From: JASHVB01 sp049522565
Lineage (GTDB): Bacteria > Pseudomonadota > Alphaproteobacteria > Acetobacterales > Acetobacteraceae
Length of the DNA stretch: 60,705 bases
NCBI GenBank assembly: GCA_049522565.1
Contig: JBEKNT010000002.1
Coordinates: 1-60,705 of the forward strand
Direction: 5' to 3'
Shown here in pieces: positions 1-8,220 of the stretch (its first letter is position 1; every line of letters begins with the position of its first letter). Made by a program: the position numbers and the translations under genes. The notes under the pieces were generated by a model, which worked only from the letters and a program-made list of their open reading frames with translations, made no database searches and was not told the origin of the DNA.

Positions 1-762
1 AGGTCCGCGACCGTCCGGGCCGAGATGGACGGTGATCATGCGCAAATTGATGTCCCTGCCTGCCTCGAAGCCGTTTTCGCGGGCGACGTCGGCAAGCCGT
101 TTCACAAAATCGCCGAAACCGGTCAGCACCGTGGCCTTGAAGTCGCGCATCAACATGACCTGCTGCGCCGAGCGGGTCTCGACGCCGGTACCTGCGCTCA
201 AGAGCTGCGCGCCGACCCAGTGCAGGATGGTCTCGCGGACGTAGTGGCCACCATTGACCATGCCGAAACCGTAAACCGAGTGGACAACATCGCTACGTCG
301 CATACCTTGCAACAAGTACACGCGTGCAAGCAGTACGTTCTGGATCTCGCGGCTCTTGGGGCCGAACAGCAGCGGTTGCGGCTGGCCGGTGGTGCCGCTG
401 GTCGTCTGCAGGATGATCTGCGGTGAGCAGGTCCCATGGTCCATATCGGCTCCGTGGAAGTCGCCGAGCGGCGGGTAAGCCTCCACCGACGCCATGAGGT
501 CCGATTTCGAATACGTCGGCAGCCTGGCGATGTCGTCAAGGCCACGAATATCGCCCGGCTCGATGCCGGACGCGCCCCACAGCCGTTGGTAGAATGGCAC
601 TTGCCAGGCGCGTTGCATGACATTGCGAAATCGTGTTTCCTGGATTGCGCGCAATGCGTCACGGCTCATGCCGGTGAAGCGCGCAAGAAAGGCGTTGCCG
701 AGCGGGTAGTCGCGGCGAATGGCAGGCAGGTCGGCAGCAGCGAAATAGTCGAGATCATCCAT
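1..762 (-). CDS. PaaK-like adenylate-forming CoA ligase (partial, 3' end outside window)
   Basis: The minus strand stays open from an ATG at 762 to the window edge, giving 254 codons. The protein starts MDDLDYFAAADLP and includes the segment MQRAWQVPFYQRLW, which is typical of phenylacetate-CoA ligase-like N-termini. Near residues 120-126 it has the AMP-binding loop TTSGTTG followed by QPQPLLFG. Family knowledge: these enzymes activate aromatic or small carboxylic acids as acyl-adenylates and then as CoA thioesters in the cytoplasm. The start lies 11 nt after the stop of the MmgE/PrpD gene, and a GAGG overlapping that stop can serve as ribosome binding site, so the genes are probably co-transcribed. 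The C-terminal domain is not visible and the substrate cannot be told. Confidence 0.85.
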   Translation of the reverse strand, partial: MDDLDYFAAADLPAIRRDYPLGNAFLARFTGMSRDALRAIQETRFRNVMQRAWQVPFYQRLWGASGIEPGDIRGLDDIARLPTYSKSDLMASVEAYPPLGDFHGADMDHGTCSPQIILQTTSGTTGQPQPLLFGPKSREIQNVLLARVYLLQGMRRSDVVHSVYGFGMVNGGHYVRETILHWVGAQLLSAGTGVETRSAQQVMLMRDFKATVLTGFGDFVKRLADVARENGFEAGRDINLRMITVHLGPDGRGP

Positions 763-773
763 GCGGGCGAACC

Positions 774-2120
774 TCAGAGCAGAAGCCGGGTGACATTGGC
801 AATCGGCGCGCCATCCGCGAGCGCCAGCGCGGCGCCGACGATTGCATCGGACGTCGCGCAGGTATAGCCGGCACTTTTGAGCAATATTCGGGCCTTGTCG
901 GAGATCGCCGTCGGCGACAGCGGGTTTTCCGGGTCGCCAAGCGCGTCGGGAATGTCGTGCCGAACGATCTGCCCGTCGGCGCATTCGATGCTCACCGAGG
1001 CGCCGAAATGGGCCGGATAGGCGGATGTGTAAACCCCATGCTCGCGCAGTTCGATCCTGTTGCGCAGGGCGGCAACATCGGGATCTCGCACACCGTTCAT
1101 GTCGAAATCCTCGAGTCGTGGCTTTCCCCGCAGCAACACCACGGCGCTCGCATGCTGCATGCTGAATTTCGCCTCGACGGGCGTGCGCGGGTGGGGATTG
1201 TCACAGACCGTCAGTGCATCGCGGTAACTTTCCACGATGATCCGCCGCACGCAACCGGCCGGCGCAAGCTGGCGCAGCGCCAACACGGCATCGATCGTCG
1301 GATGGGTGTGGCGGCAGGCCGGCCAGGGCTTGAAACTTGTGCCGTGGATCAGCCACGGCGCATCCGGCTCATCCAGCAGCATGTCAGGGTCGCCGTCGGG
1401 ACACAGGCCGGCATAAAAGCCAAGCGGCCCCTCGAGGATGAATTCGGCACCGGTGAAGCCATGCACCGCGAGTTCGGCCGCGAGCAGGCCTGACTGCGCC
1501 GCCCGGCCATTGTGCAATTGTTTGCTCATCGTGTCTTCGATACGGCATTGCCACAGGCCGGATGCCTGCGTTCCGGCGTTGCCCAGCGCGTGCACCAGCC
1601 GATCCTCGTCAAGGCCAAGCAGCGAACCCGCGGCCACCGCGCTGCCAAACACGCCGCAGGTCGCGGTATTGTGGAAATGTTGGTAATGGGAGGGCCCGAC
1701 GCTGCGCCCAACCCGGATCATCGCCTCGAAGCCACAGATGACAGCGTCGAGCAACGCCTGTGCCGAGGCGCCGGTTGCTTCGGCGGCCGCGAGCGCTGCC
1801 GGCACGACGACCGGACCCGGATGCACAAGAGCAGTACGGTAGAGGTCGTCCATCTCCAGCACATTGCCGAATGCACCGTTGACCAGCGCGGCATCGCGTT
1901 GCGCGAGCGACAGCCCCCCGAATGCGTGGCAGCAGCCTGCCGACATTGTGCGGCCATAAGCGATCATCGCCATGCCTGGCGGCGTCCTGGCGCCGGCCGC
2001 GGCGCAGCCGATCCAGTCGAGCACGTGCAACGCCGCACGCGCGCGGTCGGCAGCGCCGATCGGACGAGTCATGAGGCGGACCAGACCGCGAGTCAGCCCG
2101 GGTTGATGAGCGTCGCGCAA
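774..2120 (-). CDS. MmgE/PrpD family protein
   Basis: The 448-residue product has the features of the MmgE/PrpD family (2-methylcitrate dehydratase and relatives): an all-helical N-terminal part with GNVLEMDDLYRTALVHPGPVVVP near residues 85-105, split here as GNVLEMDDLYR and HPGPVVVP, then FHNTATCGVFG and the later KPWPACRHTHPTIDA. Usual length is about 450, so it is full size. The frame opens with TTG immediately after the stop of the upstream CoA-transferase, with GGAG seven bases upstream. An ATG 16 codons further in (2072) is the alternative start. Together with the CoA-transferase and PaaK-like ligase it forms a CoA-acid catabolic operon. The substrate is unknown; members act on methylcitrate, cis-aconitate-like acids or cyclic substrates. 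Confidence 0.85.
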   Translation of the reverse strand: MRDAHQPGLTRGLVRLMTRPIGAADRARAALHVLDWIGCAAAGARTPPGMAMIAYGRTMSAGCCHAFGGLSLAQRDAALVNGAFGNVLEMDDLYRTALVHPGPVVVPAALAAAEATGASAQALLDAVICGFEAMIRVGRSVGPSHYQHFHNTATCGVFGSAVAAGSLLGLDEDRLVHALGNAGTQASGLWQCRIEDTMSKQLHNGRAAQSGLLAAELAVHGFTGAEFILEGPLGFYAGLCPDGDPDMLLDEPDAPWLIHGTSFKPWPACRHTHPTIDAVLALRQLAPAGCVRRIIVESYRDALTVCDNPHPRTPVEAKFSMQHASAVVLLRGKPRLEDFDMNGVRDPDVAALRNRIELREHGVYTSAYPAHFGASVSIECADGQIVRHDIPDALGDPENPLSPTAISDKARILLKSAGYTCATSDAIVGAALALADGAPIANVTRLLL

Positions 2121-3263
2121 TTATGGTCTCCGACCAGACCGGGTTCGACCTTCAACCTCCTGTAGCAGTGTCTCGGTATGCTCGCCAAGCTTCGGAAGGC
2201 TGGGGTCGAGGCGGCCGGGTTCGTGGCGGAACTTGATGGGAATGCCAATATGAAGGTTGCCGTCCGCGTCTCGCACCAGCATGTTTCGCGCCGCGACCTG
2301 CGGGCGCGCGAATGCCTCGCGCAGATCGAGCACGGGTGCGAAGCAAACGTCGCGACCTTTGAACCACGCTTCCCATTCGTCGCGCGTCCGGGTCCTGAAG
2401 GTTTCGGCCAGGAAGGTCTTCACCGGCGCATGCACATTACCGGGCGGCTGGGTCGCGATTGGAACCAGATCCGCGCGGTCGAGCGCCGCAAGCAGTGTGT
2501 GGACGAACTTATGTTCCACACCCGACAGCACGACGTAGCGGCCGTCGCTGGTTTCGTAGATGTTGTAGAACGAATGGCCGCCCCATGAGCGTTCCTCTTT
2601 GACCGATGGCGGCCGGTTCTCCGCGAACACCGCGCCGGTGTTGTTGGGCAGCCAGGCCATCGTGGTGTCGTGCATCGAGATGTCGATGTAGTCGCCGCGC
2701 CCCGTGGTCGTGCGCCGGAATAGCGCCATGAGTATGCCGGCCAGTGCCATCAGCGAGCCGGTCGCATCGGCCACGGGGATATTCGGATGGGTTGGCTTGC
2801 CATCCTGGCCGAGATTCAGACTGAGCACACCGGCAAGCGCCTCCATGCCGAGATCATGCGACGGCTGCAAATAATCGGGGCCGTCCTGTCCGAAGGCAGC
2901 GATCGAGGCATAGACAATGCGCGGATTTCGCTGCTCGACCGTGTCGTAGTCGATCCCGAGGCGCCTGACGACACCCGGCCGGAATGCCTCCACCATCACG
3001 TCGGCGGTGTCGGCGAGTGCCAGCAGCGCATCGCGTCCGGCGGGGGATTTTAGGTCGAGCACCATGCTCTTCTTGCCGCGGTGCGTATTGCGGAACCAGA
3101 CGCTCTCCCCGCCGGCGCGATAGCCAATGTGGCGCACGGGTTCGCCCGGTCCGGGCGGCTCGATCTTGATCACTTCGGCGCCGTGGTCGGCCATCATCAT
3201 GGTAAGATGCGGGCCAGGCAGGAACTGCGACAGATCGATGACGCGAACCCCCTCAAGCTTCAT
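2121..3263 (-). CDS. CaiB/BaiF family (class III) CoA-transferase
   Basis: The start chosen is the ATG at 3263 (MKLEGVRVIDLSQFLPGP), which gives 380 residues and the canonical N-terminus of family III CoA-transferases. An upstream in-frame start would add 17 unrelated residues. Landmarks are ADHGAEVIKIEPPGPGEP (about 25-42), NRGKK-like HRGKKSMVLDLKSP, and PVADATG, where Asp166 aligns by motif with the catalytic aspartate (Asp169) of formyl-CoA transferase. Family role: moving CoA between carboxylic acids without ATP. It is the first intact gene of the minus-strand operon and lies downstream of a palindromic site shared with the divergent GntR gene, so control by that regulator is likely. The acid pair is unknown. 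Confidence 0.92.
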   Translation of the reverse strand: MKLEGVRVIDLSQFLPGPHLTMMMADHGAEVIKIEPPGPGEPVRHIGYRAGGESVWFRNTHRGKKSMVLDLKSPAGRDALLALADTADVMVEAFRPGVVRRLGIDYDTVEQRNPRIVYASIAAFGQDGPDYLQPSHDLGMEALAGVLSLNLGQDGKPTHPNIPVADATGSLMALAGILMALFRRTTTGRGDYIDISMHDTTMAWLPNNTGAVFAENRPPSVKEERSWGGHSFYNIYETSDGRYVVLSGVEHKFVHTLLAALDRADLVPIATQPPGNVHAPVKTFLAETFRTRTRDEWEAWFKGRDVCFAPVLDLREAFARPQVAARNMLVRDADGNLHIGIPIKFRHEPGRLDPSLPKLGEHTETLLQEVEGRTRSGRRP

Positions 3264-3297
3264 GTCGGATTGCTCTGGATACGGTTTCGTTCGATAA

Positions 3298-3480
3298 TCA
3301 AATCCTCGCCCCAAACAGGCCAGGTTCCTTCATCTGCTCGACGATTTCGTGGGGACAGTCTTCCGCGTTGTCAACCTCCAGAACGCCAGGACGGCCGTCT
3401 GGTTCGAGCCGGCGTTCGATGGCGTGGATGATCGCAGCTTCTTGCCCGGCAGCATCGGACCCATTCGCCAGCGGGAGCAT
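3298..3480 (-). pseudogene. N-terminal remnant of an acyl-CoA dehydrogenase
   Basis: An open frame of 60 codons ends in HEIVEQMKEPGLFGARI and then TGA. This resembles the first 60 or so residues of acyl-CoA dehydrogenases (consensus like ELVEQMKELGLFGATI), which normally run to 380-600 residues. Nothing of the flavin-binding middle or C-terminal domain follows; the CoA-transferase start lies only 34 bases further on. I read it as a decayed gene at the head of the catabolic operon. A short unrelated ORF remains possible. Confidence 0.45.
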
Positions 3481-3499
3481 TTTCGACCTCTGACATGAC

Positions 3500-3511
3500 T
3501 TGTCCGGACAA
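3500..3511. promoter_or_regulatory. Perfect 12-bp palindrome, candidate GntR operator
   Basis: TTGTCCGGACAA reads the same on both strands. It sits in the divergent gap between the minus-strand CoA-transferase operon and the plus-strand GntR/UTRA regulator at 3642. GntR-family dimers commonly bind short inverted repeats of this size next to their own genes. Only one copy was noticed. Confidence 0.45.
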
Positions 3512-3641
3512 TTATCTTTTCCATGGCATGCCTGTCAAGGATGCTGGCGCCGCGGTTGATCGTGGTGCCGGCGGCTGCATTCGACTTGTTCCACGCGTTA
3601 CTGCCTTGGCGGCGTTTGAGCTATTGTGGCAGATTCCAGCC

Positions 3642-4421
3642 ATGCAAAAGTCCAAGAAGAAGGATGCCGCGAGTCCGCGTCGGCGGGTGGCAAAGGCCGA
3701 GGGCCAGCCGCGCTACCTCGTGGTTGCCGATGCGCTGATCGCGGATATTGTCCAAGGACGCTACCCGGTCGGGTCAACTTTGCCGACCGAGCATGAACTC
3801 TGCGATATCTTCAAGATCAGCCGATTCACCGTACGCGAGGCGTTGCGAAGGCTGCGCGAATCCGGGCTCGTGACACGCAAGCCGCGGGCCGGAACAACCG
3901 TCATCGCTTCGCAACCGTCCGTACCTTACACTCAGGCGCTGGAATCACTCGACGATCTGTTGCAATACGCAGAAAATACCGAGATGCGTCTGTCTTACAC
4001 GGATCTCATCGAGGTCGACCAGGCGCTCGCGAGCGAACTGCCGATCGGTGTCGGAGAAAAATGGCTGTTCGGCCACGGTATTCGCTTCAGAAAACACGAT
4101 GACCTGCCGATTTGCCGGACCCGAGTTTATATCAACCCCGCGTTCCGTGGCATTGCGGATCGATTGACGAGCCGCTCCGGGGCCATCTACAGGCTCATTG
4201 AAAAACAATACGATGTTCATGTTGCCCGTGTTGAGCAGCGGATTCTTGCGATTGCGCTGTCAAGCGAGGACGCCCTTCACCTGAAGGCGGAGACGAACAG
4301 TCCCGCACTTCGCATCTTGCGTCTCTATTACGATGGGAACGGCAGGATATTGGAAGCTTCCGATAGCACGCATCCCGGGGAGCGCTTTAGCTACGCGATC
4401 ACCATAGGTCGGGCCAGGTGA
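3642..4421 (+). CDS. GntR family transcriptional regulator, HutC type with UTRA domain
   Basis: The ATG at 3642 gives 259 residues; the frame is open further upstream but that part is not GntR-like. Residues about 20-90 form the winged helix (YLVVADALIADIVQGRYPVG, then LPTEHELCDIFKISRFTVRE, then ALRRLRESGLVTRKPRAGT). Residues 100-255 fit a UTRA ligand domain ending ILEASDSTHPGERFSYAI. Family knowledge: these repressors bind inverted repeats and release them on binding a small effector. It diverges from the CoA-transferase/MmgE/PaaK operon, with a TTGTCCGGACAA palindrome between, so autoregulation and control of that operon are the obvious inference. The effector is unknown. Confidence 0.92.
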   Translation: MQKSKKKDAASPRRRVAKAEGQPRYLVVADALIADIVQGRYPVGSTLPTEHELCDIFKISRFTVREALRRLRESGLVTRKPRAGTTVIASQPSVPYTQALESLDDLLQYAENTEMRLSYTDLIEVDQALASELPIGVGEKWLFGHGIRFRKHDDLPICRTRVYINPAFRGIADRLTSRSGAIYRLIEKQYDVHVARVEQRILAIALSSEDALHLKAETNSPALRILRLYYDGNGRILEASDSTHPGERFSYAITIGRAR

Positions 4422-4589
4422 TGATCATTGCCGACGAACCTGAGTCGTCAAGCGGATGTGGAACCAAATCGCGCTGAAGTGGCACTGGCAGCAGCCATGA
4501 CCACGGTACCCGGGCAAAATCGCTGCGGTGCCGTGCCGGTGGGCACGTTGAAACGGTTGGCACGCAGACCGCCAACCAAGGCGGGGGCG

Positions 4590-5363
4590 ATGGGGAATAT
4601 TCCGGGTACGGCGCCCGATCCCAGCCGCGTCCAGTGTGAGGAGATCCATTTGAACAGCGGCGGCGACAGCATTCCGGGCTATTTGGCGCGGCCTGCCGAG
4701 TCAGGCAGCCATCCCGGCATCGTCGCGATCCACGAGGCTTTCGGGCTGCTCGATCACATCCGCGACGTCGCCCGCCGCTTCGCCAATATCGGCTACAACG
4801 CGCTGGCGCCCGATCGGTACGCCCGCGCCGGTGCCCCCAAGGACCCGAACGACATCAACACGGTGCTACCGGTCATGTTCGGCCTGCCTGACAAGCAGGC
4901 GGTGCAGGATCTCGACGCCGCCGCGGCACATCTGCGCGGGCTGTCCGGTGCCACCCCGAAGGTCCGGGCGATCGGCTTCTGCTCCGGCGGCCGTCACACG
5001 CTGCTATTCGCCTGTAGCAGCAACAAGATCGATGCTGCGATCGATTGCTGGGGTGGCTTCATCCACCGCGCCATCCCGAACGCCGAAACCACGGCGGCGC
5101 GACCGACGCCGATCCTTGACCTCGTCAAGAACTTGCACTGCCCGCTGTTCGCCGTGTTCGGCGAGGAAGATCAGAACCCGTCGGTGGCAATGGAGGCGGA
5201 GCTGAAAAAGCGCGCCGCGGCTTCCGGCAAGGACGTGACAACGAAGATTTACCAGGATGCGGGCCACGCTTTCCTTGCCGATTACCGGCCAAGCTATCGC
5301 GAGAAGCCGGCCTTCGCGCTGTGGGCCGACATCGCCGCCTATTTCCGCAAGCACCTGAAATAG
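4590..5363 (+). CDS. Dienelactone hydrolase family protein
   Basis: The preferred start is the ATG at 4590, after a G-rich AGGCGGGGG tract; earlier starts at 4428 and 4497 are in frame but lack family character. The resulting protein is about 257 residues. It has the alpha/beta-hydrolase nucleophile elbow GFCSGG with cysteine in place of serine, the dienelactone-hydrolase hallmark; FGEEDQNP supplies a candidate acid and AGHAFL the histidine. Family role: hydrolysing lactones or esters such as dienelactone in the cytoplasm. It lies between the GntR gene and the ABC importer on the same strand and may belong with either. Confidence 0.88.
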   Translation: MGNIPGTAPDPSRVQCEEIHLNSGGDSIPGYLARPAESGSHPGIVAIHEAFGLLDHIRDVARRFANIGYNALAPDRYARAGAPKDPNDINTVLPVMFGLPDKQAVQDLDAAAAHLRGLSGATPKVRAIGFCSGGRHTLLFACSSNKIDAAIDCWGGFIHRAIPNAETTAARPTPILDLVKNLHCPLFAVFGEEDQNPSVAMEAELKKRAAASGKDVTTKIYQDAGHAFLADYRPSYREKPAFALWADIAAYFRKHLK

Positions 5364-5549
5364 CGTCGGTATCCGAGCAATCGCGCTAAGGACTCACATC
5401 GGCTGACGCTGCGGCGAGAGCGGCGCCCCACTCGGGCTGTTTTGCTCTTGGCATGGTCTGTGTCGCGGGCAGCCACATCCGGGCCGCGTTGCCAACCAGC
5501 CGGTTGGCGCGATTAAATGCCGGCAAGCTGGTTGCAGGGGGAAACGAGG

Positions 5550-7145
5550 ATGGCTGGATTCTTGGTGCGGCTCGTCGCCGGTTGTTTGCTGGCCGGATGC
5601 TGGGTCATGGGCCCGGCGCTGGCCCAGAAGCAGGGGGGCATCCTCCGCGTCACACATCGCGACAACCCGCCCAGTGCCTCGATCTGGGAAGAGGCGACCA
5701 TTTCCACCACGATGCCGTTCGCCGCGGTGTTCAACAATCTCGTGCAGTTCGATCCGGACAGCCCGCAGAACCGCCTCGACCGGATCGTTCCCGAACTCGC
5801 GACGGACTGGCAGTGGAGCGACGACGGCCGGGCGCTGACGTTCCACCTTCGGGACGGCGTGAAATGGCACGATGGCCAGCCGTTCACCAGCGCCGACGTG
5901 AAGTGCACGTGGGAGATGGCCAGCGGCAAGGTCGATACGAAGCTGCGCAAGAACCCGCGCAAGACGTGGTGGTTCAACCTCAAGGAGATCAGCACCAACG
6001 GCGATCGCGAGGTCACGTTCCACCTCAACGATCCGCAGCCATCGTTCCTCGTCATGCTGGCCGGTGGTTTTTCGCCGGTCTATCCCTGCCACGTACCGGC
6101 GGCGCAGATGCGCACGCATCCGATCGGCACCGGTCCGTTCAAGTTCGTCGAGTTCAAGCAGAACGAATCGATCCGGCTGGAGCGCAATCCGGACTACTGG
6201 AAGCCGGGCCGGCCGTATCTCGACGGAATCGAATACACCATCATCGCCAACCGTCCCACAATGGTCCTCGCTTTCGTTGCCGGGAAGTTCGACCTGACCC
6301 TGACCGGCGAGCTGACGCCGGAGCTGGTGAAGGACGTGCAAGCGCAGCGTCCGGACGCGCAATGCATCGTCCAGCCGTCCAACACCGAGGGCAATCTGCT
6401 GGTCAATCGGGACAAGCCGCCGTTCGATGACGCACGCATCCGCCGCGCCATGGGTCTGGCAATCGACCGCCAGGCATTCTCCGACATCCTCAGCCACGGC
6501 GTCTACCGTGTCGGCGGGGCCATGCTGGCGCCGCCAGAGGGGCTGTGGGGCTGGTCGAAGGAATTCATGGAGACGGTGCCCGGTTATGGCGCCGACGTGG
6601 AGAAGAACCGTGAGGAGGGTCGCAGGATCATGCGCGAGCTGGGCTACGGCCCGGATCACATGCTGCTGCTCAAGGTATCAACCCGTAACATTCCCGATTA
6701 CCGCGACTCGGCGGTGATCCTGATCGACCATCTGAAACAGGTGTACATCCAGGGCGAGCTGGAGCCCCTGGATTCCAGCGTCTGGTACGCCCGCCTGGCG
6801 CGCAAGGACTACGCCGTGGGTATGAATGTGCAAGGCACCGGCATCGACGATCCCGACGTGATGTTCTTCGAGAACTACACCTGCGGCTCGGAGCGCAACT
6901 ATACCGGCTATTGCAACGCAGATCTGGAGAAGCTGTTCCACCAGCAGTCGATGATGACCGATTTCGCCCAGCGCCGGCAGTTGGTGTGGGAGATCGACAA
7001 GAAGCTACAGGAGGACGGGGCGCGGCCGATCGTCTTTCAGTCGCAGGGCGGCACGTGCTGGTCGCCGCAGGTCAAGGGACTGAAGCTTGCCGTCAACAGC
7101 ATCTATAATCATTGGCGCTTCGAAGATGTTTGGCTCGATCGCTGA
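5550..7145 (+). CDS. Peptide/nickel-type ABC transporter substrate-binding protein (SBP_bac_5)
   Basis: The ATG at 5550 follows AGGGGGAAACGAGG and begins a secretion signal (FLVRLVAGCLLAGCWVMGPA, with likely cleavage at ALA-Q); LLAGC could alternatively act as a lipobox. The mature part has family 5 solute-binding landmarks: WQWSDDGRALTFHLRDGVKW, HPIGTGPFKFVEFKQNESIR and RIRRAMGLAIDRQAF. The total of 531 residues is normal for the family. It is the periplasmic receptor of the five-gene importer that follows, with the first permease starting 6 nt downstream. The family binds peptides, opines, nickel or other ligands; the actual ligand cannot be read from sequence. Confidence 0.95.
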   Translation: MAGFLVRLVAGCLLAGCWVMGPALAQKQGGILRVTHRDNPPSASIWEEATISTTMPFAAVFNNLVQFDPDSPQNRLDRIVPELATDWQWSDDGRALTFHLRDGVKWHDGQPFTSADVKCTWEMASGKVDTKLRKNPRKTWWFNLKEISTNGDREVTFHLNDPQPSFLVMLAGGFSPVYPCHVPAAQMRTHPIGTGPFKFVEFKQNESIRLERNPDYWKPGRPYLDGIEYTIIANRPTMVLAFVAGKFDLTLTGELTPELVKDVQAQRPDAQCIVQPSNTEGNLLVNRDKPPFDDARIRRAMGLAIDRQAFSDILSHGVYRVGGAMLAPPEGLWGWSKEFMETVPGYGADVEKNREEGRRIMRELGYGPDHMLLLKVSTRNIPDYRDSAVILIDHLKQVYIQGELEPLDSSVWYARLARKDYAVGMNVQGTGIDDPDVMFFENYTCGSERNYTGYCNADLEKLFHQQSMMTDFAQRRQLVWEIDKKLQEDGARPIVFQSQGGTCWSPQVKGLKLAVNSIYNHWRFEDVWLDR

Positions 7146-7151
7146 CCGGCT

Positions 7152-8099
7152 ATGCTGTCCTACATCGTCCGCCGATTGTTACTGATGGTGGTGACGCTGT
7201 TTGGCGTCTCGATCGCCATCTTCCTGCTGCTGCGCATCGTCCCGGGCAACATCGCGGACATCCTGTTCGATTCCGCCGGCCTGGTCGATCCGGCGGAAAA
7301 GGCGAAGATCGTCGCCGATCTGGGGCTGGACCGGCCGATCCCGCTGCAATACGCGCAATGGATCGGTGGGCTGCTGCATGGCGATCTGGGCTATTCGTAT
7401 GTCTCGGAAAAGCCGGTGCTCGATGAGATTCTGCCACGCATCCCGATCACCGCGCGACTGGCCGGTCTGGCGCTGCTGTTCGCCATCTGCACCGGCGTGC
7501 CGCTCGGCGTCATCAGCGCAGTGCGGCAGAATTCGTGGCTCGACTACACGCTGCGCGTCGTCAGCCTGAGTGGGCTGTCGTTCCCCGCCTTCTGGCTCGG
7601 GCTGCTGATCCTGATGGGGTTCGTGCGGTATTTCGGCAGCATTCCGATCTATCAGCAGTCCCCCGCTTCGTTCTGGACGGCATTGGGGCTGTACGCGGTG
7701 CCGGCCGCCGCTGTCGGATTTCGCAGCTCGGCGCTGATTACGCGGTTGACGCGCTCGTCGATGCTGGAAGTGCTGCGCCAGGACTACGTGCGCACCGCGC
7801 GATCCAAGGGGTTGGGCGAGGGGGCGGTTATCTTCGACCACGCGCTGCGCAACGCCTTGTTGCCGGTGATCACGACAATCGGCGTGGAAACCGCGTTCCT
7901 GTTCGGCGGCCTGATCGTTACCGAAACGGTGTTCAATATTCCCGGCGTCGCGCGCTTCCTGGTGGAGGCGATCCGTTGGCGCGACTATCCGATGGTGCAG
8001 AACCTGGTGATGTTCATCGCCCTCGTGGTGGTAACCGTGAACCTGATCGTCGATCTGCTGTATATGGTCGTCGATCCGCGCATCCGGTACGGGGAATGA
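7152..8099 (+). CDS. ABC transporter permease, DppB type
   Basis: This is a 315-residue integral membrane protein that starts MLSYIVRRLLLMVVTLFGVS, the usual first helix of DppB/OppB permeases. It has the extended periplasmic loop after helix 1 and the cytoplasmic EAA loop RQDYVRTARSKGLGEGAVIF, which contacts the ATPases. Six membrane segments are apparent. It starts six bases after the receptor stop and pairs with the second permease at 8221 to form the membrane channel. Confidence 0.95.
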   Translation: MLSYIVRRLLLMVVTLFGVSIAIFLLLRIVPGNIADILFDSAGLVDPAEKAKIVADLGLDRPIPLQYAQWIGGLLHGDLGYSYVSEKPVLDEILPRIPITARLAGLALLFAICTGVPLGVISAVRQNSWLDYTLRVVSLSGLSFPAFWLGLLILMGFVRYFGSIPIYQQSPASFWTALGLYAVPAAAVGFRSSALITRLTRSSMLEVLRQDYVRTARSKGLGEGAVIFDHALRNALLPVITTIGVETAFLFGGLIVTETVFNIPGVARFLVEAIRWRDYPMVQNLVMFIALVVVTVNLIVDLLYMVVDPRIRYGE

Positions 8100-8130
8100 G
8101 CAGTACCAGATTCCGGTGTGCCTTATGGTG

Positions 8131-8198
8131 GAGGGGCTTGACCCGGCCATCGGCGCACCAGCGATCCTGCGTAGATTGCCGGGTGAAGCCCGACCAAA
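8131..8198. repeat. REP-like palindromic element (GGGTCAAGCCCGGCC family)
   Basis: GGGCTTGACCCGGCCAT is followed about 30 bases later by its degenerate complement GCCGGGTGAAGCCCGACCA, so the transcript can fold into a long hairpin. Related copies lie near 20481-20568 and 42896-42976. This one fills most of the 121-base gap between the two permease genes of the importer, which are otherwise closely packed. Confidence 0.75.
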
Positions 8199-8220
8199 AC
8201 GCGGCGGTGGAAGCACCTCC

